Assembly (NCBI RefSeq): GCF_040655735.1
Contig: NZ_JBFAKK010000026.1
Coordinates: forward strand, 1 to 49,086
DNA: 49,086 bases
Source of the DNA: Phytomonospora sp040655735
Lineage (GTDB): Bacteria; Actinomycetota; Actinomycetes; Mycobacteriales; Micromonosporaceae
Direction: 5' to 3'
Shown one piece after another: positions 40,311 through 46,991 of the stretch (within the stretch, counting starts at the first letter, position 1; each line of letters begins with the position of its first letter). The translations under genes were made by a program, and so were the position numbers. The notes beneath the pieces are model-generated. The model had not been told where the DNA came from, did not search any database, and saw only the letters and a program-made list of their open reading frames with translations.

Positions 40311-40709
40311 ATGACGGTGGGACTTCTCAAGATCGGTGAACTGGCCGCGCGCGCCGGTGTCTCGCCGCGCACGATCGACCACTACACCCAGATGGGGCTG
40401 CTGGCTCCCGACGCGCGCACTCCGAGCGGGTACCGGTTGTACGCCGCCGAGGCCGTCGAGCGGGTCCACCTCATCCAGCGCCTCGAAGGGCAAGGGCTCA
40501 GCCTCACCGACGTCGGAGGCGCGCTGAGCAAGGCCCCGGCCGACCTCCAGGTGCTGCTGGCGAAGGTCGGGGCGGACCTGACGGCTCTCGAAGACGCCCC
40601 CGTGGCCGGTGATCCGCAGCTGCACGGTCTGATCGGCGCGATCGTCGAACGCGCGCACTCGCTACTGATCACCGCCATCGAACTGGGCGGGGCCGTCCCC
40701 CCGCCCTGA
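40311..40709 (+). CDS. MerR family regulator
   Basis: 132 residues. The MerR winged helix is clear: LLKIGELAARAGVSPRTIDH, then YTQMGLLAPDARTPSGYRLY and VERVHLIQRLEGQGLSLTDV. A short dimerisation helix and a small C-terminal region without metal-binding Cys follow, so the effector is probably not a heavy metal. It could act on its own promoter. Whether it also controls the MerR-type operator in front of the aldo/keto reductase 19 kb away cannot be told. Confidence 0.93.
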   Translation: MTVGLLKIGELAARAGVSPRTIDHYTQMGLLAPDARTPSGYRLYAAEAVERVHLIQRLEGQGLSLTDVGGALSKAPADLQVLLAKVGADLTALEDAPVAGDPQLHGLIGAIVERAHSLLITAIELGGAVPPP

Positions 40710-40775
40710 GTCGTGTTCGGCACACTTCCGGGCGGGCCGTTGCCCGGTGCCGGGCGCGGGGGAAAGATCGTCGGC

Positions 40776-41369
40776 ATGACCGACTGGTTCGACCGGCCCG
40801 TCCTCGCGGGGAAGCACGTACGCCTGGAACCGCTGACCCTCGACCACACCGACGGGCTCTTCGCCGCCGGCGCCGACCCCGGCATCTGGACCTGGCTGCG
40901 CCACACCCAGCCGTCCACTGTGGAGGAAATGCGGGCGGTCGTGGCCGGGCTCCTCGACCGCCACGCAGCCGGGACGATCGTCCCCTGGGCGCAGATCGAC
41001 GCCGTCACCGGCGAGGTCGCCGGGACCACGCAGTTCCACGACCTCGCGCCACGTGAGGGCGGCCTGTTCATCGGCGGCACCTGGATCGGCGCGAAGTGGC
41101 ATCGCACGGGCCTCAACACCGAGGCCAAGCTGCTGCTGCTCGACCACGCCTTCGACACCCTCGGCGCCCAGCGGGTCGGCTGGCAGACCGACGACCGCAA
41201 CGAGCGCTCCCAGCGAGCGATCGAACGCCTCGGCGCCGTCAAGGAGGGCGTCCTGCGCCGCCACCGCCTGCGCCCGGACGGAAGCCACCGCGACACGGTG
41301 ACGTACTCGATCATCCGCGAGGAGTGGCCGGCCGCGCGCGAGCGCCTGACGGCGAGGCTGAGGGATTAG
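40776..41369 (+). CDS. GNAT acetyltransferase, RimJ/RimL type
   Basis: 197 residues. It belongs to the GNAT subgroup with GKHVRLEPLTLDHTDGLFAA at the N-terminus, GGTWIGAKWHRTGLNTEAKL at the acetyl-CoA site and RVGWQTDDRNERSQRAIERL GAVKEG, and ends with the typical RDTVTYSIIREEWPA. Its TAG stop is formed by the first three bases of a 72-bp inverted-repeat element, so the last residues (LTARLRD) may be shorter than in the ancestral gene. Confidence 0.92.
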   Translation: MTDWFDRPVLAGKHVRLEPLTLDHTDGLFAAGADPGIWTWLRHTQPSTVEEMRAVVAGLLDRHAAGTIVPWAQIDAVTGEVAGTTQFHDLAPREGGLFIGGTWIGAKWHRTGLNTEAKLLLLDHAFDTLGAQRVGWQTDDRNERSQRAIERLGAVKEGVLRRHRLRPDGSHRDTVTYSIIREEWPAARERLTARLRD

Positions 41370-41438
41370 GGCGTGTCCTGGTGATCACTGCGGGGCTGCG
41401 GCGGACTCGCACCCACAAGACCACCAGGACACGCCCTA
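41367..41438. mobile_element. 72-bp MITE-like inverted-repeat element
   Basis: Perfect 17-bp terminal inverted repeats (TAGGGCGTGTCCTGGTG at 41367-41383 and its complement at 41422-41438) flank a 38-base centre. The outer TA may be a target duplication. A single related end occurs at 44173-44189. Both arms begin with TAG when read inward, giving the stop codons of the two converging frames. No transposase is present. It could alternatively be a simple bidirectional terminator. Confidence 0.65.
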
Positions 41439-41531
41439 GGGGCGTGGGGAGACCTCGTGACCGGCGAAGAACTCCCTGACGTGCTCCTCCAGCCCGTCCA
41501 GCGTCTCCGCGTCGACCTCGTTCATCGCCAT
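41436..41531 (-). other. Short open frame, possible gene remnant
   Basis: A 31-residue minus-strand frame (MAMNEVDAETLDGLEEHVRE and FFAGHEVSPRP) ends in the right arm of the inverted-repeat element. It looks helical and protein-like but too short to assign. It may be the 3' end of a gene truncated on the other side by an in-frame TGA. Otherwise 41439-41608 holds only the panE leader. Confidence 0.25.
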
Positions 41532-41608
41532 GCCGCGAATGACCCCAGGGCACTCGCGCGCTCACCCCGACACCCCGAACGTCCCCGCCCCACGAAGGAG
41601 TCATCAGC

Positions 41609-42535
41609 ATGAGGATCGCGGTCATCGGCGCCGGAGGCATCGGCGGTTACTTCGGCGGCAGGCTCGCCGCCGCCGGCCACGACGTGGCCTTCGTCGCGCG
41701 CGGCGAGCACCTCGACGCCCTGCGCCGCGACGGTCTGACCGTCGAGAGTCCCCACGGCGACTTCACCGTCGCGCCGGTCACGGCCACGGCGGACACGGCC
41801 GAGGTCGGGCCGGTCGACGTGGTCCTCCTGTGCGTCAAGACCTGGCAGCTCGGCCCCGCGATCGACGCGCTCGGCCCCCTCATGGGCCCCGAGACGGCCG
41901 TGCTCACCCTCCAGAACGGCGTCGAGGCGCCGGTCGAGGTCGCCGAGGCCGTCGGCCGCGACGCGGTGTGGCCCGGCACGGCCCGCATCATCGCCCTGCT
42001 GGCGGGCCCCGGGCGGGTCCGGCATGTCGGCGGCGCCGGGCTGCTCACCTTCGGCGAGTGGGACGGCGGCCGCTCCGAGCGCGTCGACCGTTTCCGGGAG
42101 GCCCTGACCGGCGCGGGCGTGACGTCGGAGTCTCCGGCCGACCCGTGGGTCGCGCTGTGGGCGAAGCTGCTGTTCGTGGCGACCGCCGGCGGCCTCTGCG
42201 CCACCGTCGAGGCGCCCTTCGGCGTCATCCGCGCGCAGCCGGAGACGCGGGCGATGGTCGCCGAGGCGATGGCCGAGGTCGCCGCCGTGGCGCGGGCCTC
42301 CGGCGTCGAACTCGGCGACGCCATCGTCGAGGAGAGCCTTGCCTTCCTCGACCGCCAGCCCGCCGAGGGCACGCCCTCCCTGCACCGCGACATCCTCGAC
42401 GCCAAGCGCTCCGAGCTCGACGCGTGGACCGGCGCGGTCGTCCGGCTTGGCCGCCGCTCGGGCACGCCGACACCGGTCTGCCGCTTCATCCACGGCGTCC
42501 TCGCCGCCCGCGAGGCGCACCGACGTCCCGGCTAG
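41609..42535 (+). CDS. panE: Ketopantoate reductase family protein (PanE/ApbA)
   Basis: 308 residues. The NADPH-binding Rossmann motif IAVIGAGGIGGYFGGRLA opens the protein. VDVVLLCVKTWQL carries the conserved Lys, LTLQNGVEAP the Asn, and the C-terminal helical domain contains TPSLHRDILDAKRSELDAWT GAVV, the family signature. The enzyme reduces 2-dehydropantoate to pantoate for coenzyme A synthesis; paralogues of this family with other substrates are common, so the pathway assignment is moderate. AAGGAG precedes the ATG. Confidence 0.9.
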   Translation: MRIAVIGAGGIGGYFGGRLAAAGHDVAFVARGEHLDALRRDGLTVESPHGDFTVAPVTATADTAEVGPVDVVLLCVKTWQLGPAIDALGPLMGPETAVLTLQNGVEAPVEVAEAVGRDAVWPGTARIIALLAGPGRVRHVGGAGLLTFGEWDGGRSERVDRFREALTGAGVTSESPADPWVALWAKLLFVATAGGLCATVEAPFGVIRAQPETRAMVAEAMAEVAAVARASGVELGDAIVEESLAFLDRQPAEGTPSLHRDILDAKRSELDAWTGAVVRLGRRSGTPTPVCRFIHGVLAAREAHRRPG

Positions 42536-42572
42536 GCCGGGTCCTGTCACCGGCCGAAGCCATGGTGCGCTC

Positions 42573-42860
42573 ATGACCGACTTCCGGCAGGCCGACCTGA
42601 GCGGCTCCACCTTCGCCGATATGGGAAGCGTGCGCCGAGTCGTCGACGGCCTCACCGAGGAGTCGCCGGCCGCCGGCACCGAGCCGGTCGACGTGCCCGG
42701 ATGGCCGCGACCGCAGTCCTTCCCCGTGCGGGAGTGCCTGCTCACCGTCCTCAACGAGGAGTGGGAGCACCGGCTCTACGCCGAACGTGACCTCGCGGTT
42801 CTGGAGAAGCGCGGCCCAGGCACGCTCGTTCGAGCGGCGGCCGACGAAGCGTCCACATAG
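42573..42860 (+). pseudogene. Internally deleted pentapeptide/DinB-family gene
   Basis: 95 residues in one open frame. The first 14 (TDFRQADLSGSTF) match the pentapeptide-repeat N-terminus, and the rest (GSVRRVVDGLTEESPAAGTEPV, then SFPVRECLLTVLNEEWEHRL and YAERDLAVLEKRG) match the C-terminus of DinB_2-type proteins, which are usually about 240 residues. The middle, including the first metal-binding His of the four-helix bundle, is missing. An in-frame deletion of roughly 150 codons joins the two ends near residue 15. A weak ribosome-binding site is another sign of decay. A functional mini-protein is not excluded. Confidence 0.75.
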
Positions 42861-42880
42861 GACAGCGCCCGGCGCAGTGC

Positions 42881-43312
42881 CTAAACGGCCGCCGCCGATG
42901 CGACGCAGAACTCGTTGCCCTCGGGGTCGGCCATCACGATGTGGTGGCCGTCCTCCTCGCGCAGGACACCGCCGCCGGCGGCCACGAGCCGCGCGGCCTC
43001 GGCCTTGACCCGCCGCCAGGTCACCGCCGGGTCGGCGTCCCGAAGGACCCGGATGTCCATGTGCAGCCGGTTCTTCGCGGTCTTCGGCTCGGGCACCCTC
43101 AGGATCGACAGGCGCGGTCCGCGGCCCTCCGGGTCGCAGAGCCAGGCGCCGCCGTCCGCCTCGTCGTCCTCGTCGAAGGACGCCAGCCACTCCTCGCGCG
43201 TGGCGAACGGCGGAGGCGGCGGTTCGTCGACGTAGCCGAGCGCGGTCTTCCAGAACTCCGCGAGCAGGGACGCGTCGGCGCAGTCAAGAGTGAGATCGAT
43301 GCGGGCTGCCAT
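42881..43312 (-). CDS. VOC (glyoxalase/bleomycin-resistance fold) protein
   Basis: 143 residues. It has the pattern of the actinobacterial glyoxalase_6 subgroup: IDLTLDCADASLLAEFWKTA LGY, then RLSILRVPEPKTAKNRLHMDI and HHIVMADPEGNEFCV. The function is not known; members bind or modify small molecules. Start 43312 is preferred because TATGGT lies seven bases upstream, suggesting a leaderless transcript; an ATG four codons earlier lies within that element. Confidence 0.9.
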   Translation of the reverse strand: MAARIDLTLDCADASLLAEFWKTALGYVDEPPPPPFATREEWLASFDEDDEADGGAWLCDPEGRGPRLSILRVPEPKTAKNRLHMDIRVLRDADPAVTWRRVKAEAARLVAAGGGVLREEDGHHIVMADPEGNEFCVASAAAV

Positions 43313-43371
43313 GGACCGGACCATACCGGCTACCGGGGACGGCCCCGCGCCTCAACGCGCGCCCACCCCCG

Positions 43372-44094
43372 TCAAGCCGGCTCGTACACCACCCCGAGCC
43401 GATCGCAGATCTCGCGCAGCGCCTCCTCGAACAGCGGCTCGACGTCGGTGAAGACGAAGTCCAGTTGGTGCAGGACCTCCATGCACAGCAGCCCGTACAG
43501 GCGGATCCAGCTGGTGAGGAACACGTGCGCGGCCGCCGGCGGAAGCGCGCCGCCGATGCCCTCGGAGTAGGCGCCGAGCTGCTCCCGCAGCGAGGGTGCC
43601 AGCCGGTCGAGGTCGGGGACGGCGAAGGGCCGGGTCCGCCACAGCCGCACGAACTCGTCGCGCAGGACGCGCTCGAAGTCCTCACCGGCGAGCATGCTCG
43701 GCGCGCCGGCCCGCTCGGCGGCCGGCATGGCGACGCGCGTGAAGATCCAGCCGAACTCGGCGGGATTGCCCACCGCCCACGCCCGCAGCGCCCGCGACAT
43801 GGCGAGCAGGCGCCGGTCGGAGGTGTCGGCGCCCACGGAGTCGCGCGCGGCCTCGACGGCGGCGGTCAGGTCGCGGTAGAAGTCGGCGGTGAGCTCGTCG
43901 GCGAGCTGGTCGTGACCGGTGAAGTACCGGTACAGGGCGGGCCCGCTGACGCCCATCTCGCGGGCGACGGCGTTGACCGTCACCGCTGCGGGGCCCTTGG
44001 CGACCAGGAGCTTGCGCGCGGTCGCGCGGATCTCGGCGAGGGTCTCCTGCCGAACCCGGGCCCTGCGGTCTCCGGTCTTGCCGTCGGTGGTCAC
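43372..44094 (-). CDS. TetR family regulator with WHG-type C-terminal domain
   Basis: 240 residues. Helix-turn-helix: EIRATARKLLVAKGPAAVTV followed by NAVAREMGVSGPALYRYFTG. The C-terminal domain (ALRAWAVGNPAEFGWIFTRV, then AAAHVFLTSWIRLYGLLCME and LHQLDFVFTD) is the TetR_C_13/WHG type. Its target is not evident; no divergent gene shares its promoter except the Cys-rich peptide 419 bp away. GTG 44094 is probably leaderless. Confidence 0.92.
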   Translation of the reverse strand: MTTDGKTGDRRARVRQETLAEIRATARKLLVAKGPAAVTVNAVAREMGVSGPALYRYFTGHDQLADELTADFYRDLTAAVEAARDSVGADTSDRRLLAMSRALRAWAVGNPAEFGWIFTRVAMPAAERAGAPSMLAGEDFERVLRDEFVRLWRTRPFAVPDLDRLAPSLREQLGAYSEGIGGALPPAAAHVFLTSWIRLYGLLCMEVLHQLDFVFTDVEPLFEEALREICDRLGVVYEPA

Positions 44095-44100
44095 GCGGGG

Positions 44101-44106
44101 ATGCTA
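44101..44106 (-). promoter_or_regulatory. Candidate -10 for leaderless tetR
   Basis: On the minus strand TAGCAT lies exactly six bases before GTG 44094 and no ribosome-binding sequence is visible. Confidence 0.5.
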
Positions 44107-44172
44107 CGTCACAGGTGGGACCGGGTGCCGACGGTGGACACCCGAACGCTGACAGCCGTTCGGGTCGTCTAT

Positions 44173-44189
44173 GGCGTGTCCCGGTGATC
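44173..44189 (+). other. Insertion-element-end-like sequence in a 418-bp intergenic region
   Basis: GGCGTGTCCCGGTGATC differs by one base from 41370-41386, the left arm of the inverted-repeat element. No matching right arm is found. The remaining intergenic sequence (44095-44512) has a short direct repeat CTTCCTGCCG around 44328-44345 and presumably the promoter of the Cys-rich peptide, but no other gene. Confidence 0.5.
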
Positions 44190-44512
44190 GACGGTGTCCG
44201 CGCGGCTACCGATGCAATGGCGGTAACGCGGAAGCACGGGGTCGGCACTCAGGGTCGCGAGCCCTCGCGGACGTCGTCCTCATCGGCCGGGCGACCTTCC
44301 CTGAAATCCTGTGGTGACTCTTCGCGGACTTCCTGCCGCCTTCCTGCCGGTATCGCGCCTCGAAAATCCTTCCCCGCCTGGGCAGACTGATCGTTCGGGA
44401 GGCGTCACACGCGCCGGGAAGCCGCAGATTTCACCGGCCGGCGAACACCCCCGCAACACTCATCGGCCGTCGACCGGTGGCAAGGCCCGTCCTAGGAAGA
44501 AGGTGCCGCACC

Positions 44513-44713
44513 ATGAGTATTTTCAGCAAGGCAGGCGACGCACTGCTGTTCCGGTTCATGCCGAAGGCTCAGGCGAAGGCCCGCTGCCCCGCCGAGACCT
44601 TGTACCGGTACAAGTGCATCGGGTCGTCCCAGTATCGCCAGAAGTGCCAGGTCCAATACGACTGCACTGTCCAGTGTGGATCTTGGGTCAGGATCGGAAG
44701 CTGCCCGGTTTAA
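44513..44713 (+). CDS. Small six-cysteine peptide of unknown function
   Basis: 66 residues. AGGAAGAAGG precedes the ATG and a strong terminator follows, so this is a genuine single-gene unit. The N-terminal 23 residues (MSIFSKAGDALLFRFMPKAQ) form an amphipathic, basic leader-like helix without a clear Sec signal. The remainder has Cys at 25, 35, 45, 51, 55 and 64 (spacing 9-9-5-3-8), four Tyr, and ends SCPV. It resembles a precursor peptide or a disulfide-rich bacteriocin or signal. No modification enzymes or transporter are encoded next to it. The GC content is lower than in neighbouring genes. I do not recognise the family. Confidence 0.75.
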   Translation: MSIFSKAGDALLFRFMPKAQAKARCPAETLYRYKCIGSSQYRQKCQVQYDCTVQCGSWVRIGSCPV

Positions 44714-44757
44714 CCGCTGAGCACCGGGTGCGCAGATGCCGCGTGCCTCGGTGCCGT

Positions 44758-44793
44758 GGCGAAGCGCCGGCCCGCTTGGGCCGGCGCTTCGCC
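44758..44793 (+). terminator. Strong terminator after the Cys-rich peptide gene
   Basis: GGCGAAGCGCCGGCCC pairs perfectly with its complement (16 bp) across a GCTT loop, 44 bp after the stop codon. It can serve both the plus-strand peptide gene and the convergent response regulator. Confidence 0.9.
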
Positions 44794-44888
44794 CATGCCC
44801 TCCTCTACGTCCCCGTCACGCTGGGCGGCAGCTTCCCGCATGCCGCGGCTGGACGTGACGGCCCTCCTCTGCTGCACGTGGACACCGC

Positions 44889-45542
44889 CTAGTCCGACCC
44901 CGCGCGCACGAGACCGGTCTCATAGGCCAGCACGACGGCCTGCACCCGGTCGCGCAGCCCGAGTTTGGCCAGGACCCGGCTCACGTGCGTCTTCACCGTC
45001 CCCTCCGACACATAGAGCCGCGCGGCTATCTCGGCGTTCGACAGTCCGCGCGCGATGAGCCCCAGCACCTCGCGCTCGCGGTCGGTGAGTCCGCCGAGGT
45101 CGGCCGGGGGAGGGGCCGGTTCCCCGGTGCCGATGTACTTCTCCAGCAGCCGCCGGGTCACCGTCGGCGCGACGATCGCCTCACCGGCGGCGACCACGCG
45201 GATCGCCGAGAGCAGGTCGGGCGCGAGGGTGTCCTTGAGCAGGAAGCCGCTCGCGCCGGCGCGCAGGGCGGCGTAGACGTACTCGTCGAGGTCGAAGGTG
45301 GTCAGCACCAGGACGCGCGGGCCGCCGGCGGCGCGGATCCGCCGGGTCGCCTCGACGCCGTCGACGTCGGGCATCCGGATGTCCATCAGCACCACGTCGG
45401 CGTCCACTTCGGACGCCAGCGCGACCGCCTCGGCGCCGTCGCCGGCCTCGCCGACGACGGTCATGCCGGGGGAGTTGTCCAGGATCATCCGGAAGCCGGT
45501 GCGGACCAGGGCCTGGTCGTCGGCGAGCAGGACGCGGATCAT
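44889..45542 (-). CDS. NarL/LuxR-family response regulator
   Basis: 217 residues with a complete receiver: DD (8-9), Asp54 in VLMDIRMPDVDG, Thr in LTTFDLDEY and Lys in GFLLKDT. The LuxR domain follows (TDREREVLGLIARGLSNAEI, then VKTHVSRVLAKLGLRDR). It overlaps its cognate kinase by ATGA. Likely targets include the shared promoter region with the alpha/beta hydrolase gene. Confidence 0.95.
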   Translation of the reverse strand: MIRVLLADDQALVRTGFRMILDNSPGMTVVGEAGDGAEAVALASEVDADVVLMDIRMPDVDGVEATRRIRAAGGPRVLVLTTFDLDEYVYAALRAGASGFLLKDTLAPDLLSAIRVVAAGEAIVAPTVTRRLLEKYIGTGEPAPPPADLGGLTDREREVLGLIARGLSNAEIAARLYVSEGTVKTHVSRVLAKLGLRDRVQAVVLAYETGLVRAGSD

Positions 45543-46855
45543 GCCGTCCGCCTATCGATGGGAAGTGCTGCGGTGACGGTGAACCCGCCTCCCGGAGCCG
45601 GTCCCGCGCGGAAGGCGCCGCCGAGCAGTTCGGCGCGCTCGCGCATGCCGCGCAGGCCGCTGCCGGAACCGTCGGGGACGGGTGCGGCCCTGCCGTTGTC
45701 GGTGACCTCGACGCGTACCTCGGCGTCGCCGTAGACGACCGTGAGGACCGCCCGGGCGCCCGGCCCGGCGTGCTTGACGGTGTTGGTCAGCGCCTCCTGC
45801 GCGATGCGGTAGGCGGCCAGGTCGACCGCCGTGGGAAGCGGCACCGGGCGGCCTTCGACGTGTACTTCCACCGGCTGACCGGCCGCGCCGACGCGGGCGG
45901 CGAGCTGTTCGAGCTGTGCCAGCCCCGGCGACGGCTCCCGGATGGCGTCGACGGACCCGACGGCGGCCAGCGCACGGCGCATGTCGGCCAGCGCGCGGCG
46001 CCCGGTCTCGACGATCGCCGCGAGCGCGGCCTTGGTGTCGGCGGGCCGGTTGTCGATGGCGGCCTGCCCGCCTTGGGCCTGCACGACCATCACCGACAGG
46101 CCGTGCGCGACGACGTCGTGCAGCTCCCGGCCGATCCGGCCGCGCTCGGCGGCCACCGCGAGCGCCGCGCGCTGGTCGCGTTCGCGCTCCAGATCGCGGG
46201 CCCGGGCGGTCAGCTCGACGAGGTAGGCCCGGCGGGCCTGGGTGCGCGACCCGAAGGCCCAGGCCGCGATGAGGACCGAACCGAGGACGGGCAGACCGCC
46301 CCACGCGGCGGGGAGGCCGTACATGTCCTCGTGGTGGACGATGCGCACGTCGGACATCACCGGGGGCCTCGGCACCGCCGGTCCGATGGTCGTCTGGTTC
46401 TGGATGATCTCGGAGATCCCACCGCCTTCCCGTCCGTCGGTCAGCCGCGCGCTCCAGAGGGTGGCCGCCATGATGAAGGCGATGAGCACGAGGACCGAGA
46501 CCTTGCGACGGTGGCGCGCGGCGACCGTCGCGACGAGGATCGGCACCGCGAGGTCGACCGGCGTGCCGATCGCGCCCAGCTCCATGTGGAGCCCGACCGC
46601 CACGCCGCACAGCGCCAGCATCGACAGCGGCCATCGCCGGCGCAGGGCGACGGCGAGCAGCGCGAGGGCCGTGCCCGCCCACCACAGGTCGAGGTGCGCG
46701 CGCAGAGCCGGCTCCCAGGGCTGCTCGCGGGGGATCATCCCGCCGGGGCCGGTCATCAGGAAGGTGGCGGTGAACAGGGCGGCGGCCGCTCCGGCGTCCT
46801 GGACGGACGGTCGCGCCATCAGGGCGCGAAGGGCGGGGGAGGAGAGGATCGGCAT
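45539..46855 (-). CDS. HisKA_3-type sensor histidine kinase
   Basis: 438 residues. The N-terminal half has several membrane helices and, unlike the other kinase in the window, an extracytoplasmic loop of about 50 residues (SARLTDGREGGGISEIIQNQ, then PRPPVMSDVRIVHHEDMYGL) before the last helix, which may be sensory. The H-box is GRIGRELHDVVAHGLSVMVV. The ATPase has QEALTNTVKHAGPG, EVTDNGR and GSGLRGMRERAELLGG. It pairs with the regulator downstream. A TACGCT lies ten bases before the start. Confidence 0.93.
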   Translation of the reverse strand: MPILSSPALRALMARPSVQDAGAAAALFTATFLMTGPGGMIPREQPWEPALRAHLDLWWAGTALALLAVALRRRWPLSMLALCGVAVGLHMELGAIGTPVDLAVPILVATVAARHRRKVSVLVLIAFIMAATLWSARLTDGREGGGISEIIQNQTTIGPAVPRPPVMSDVRIVHHEDMYGLPAAWGGLPVLGSVLIAAWAFGSRTQARRAYLVELTARARDLERERDQRAALAVAAERGRIGRELHDVVAHGLSVMVVQAQGGQAAIDNRPADTKAALAAIVETGRRALADMRRALAAVGSVDAIREPSPGLAQLEQLAARVGAAGQPVEVHVEGRPVPLPTAVDLAAYRIAQEALTNTVKHAGPGARAVLTVVYGDAEVRVEVTDNGRAAPVPDGSGSGLRGMRERAELLGGAFRAGPAPGGGFTVTAALPIDRRTA

Positions 46856-46915
46856 GGCAACTGCGAGCGTACGCAGATCCGGCCTCCGGCGAATCCGGCC
46901 TGAGTCGGGCACCGG

Positions 46916-46933
46916 GTATGCCCTGAGGCATAC
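46916..46933. promoter_or_regulatory. Candidate operator between kinase and hydrolase genes
   Basis: GTATGCC-CTGA-GGCATAC is a perfect 7-4-7 palindrome in the 136-bp divergent region. Its size and symmetry fit a LuxR-type response regulator dimer, making the adjacent regulator the first candidate. Confidence 0.5.
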
Positions 46934-46991
46934 GCCGCAATACATCCCGTGGCAGACGCGGGCGCAGCGGCCGGAACGCCAGCCTTCTGCC

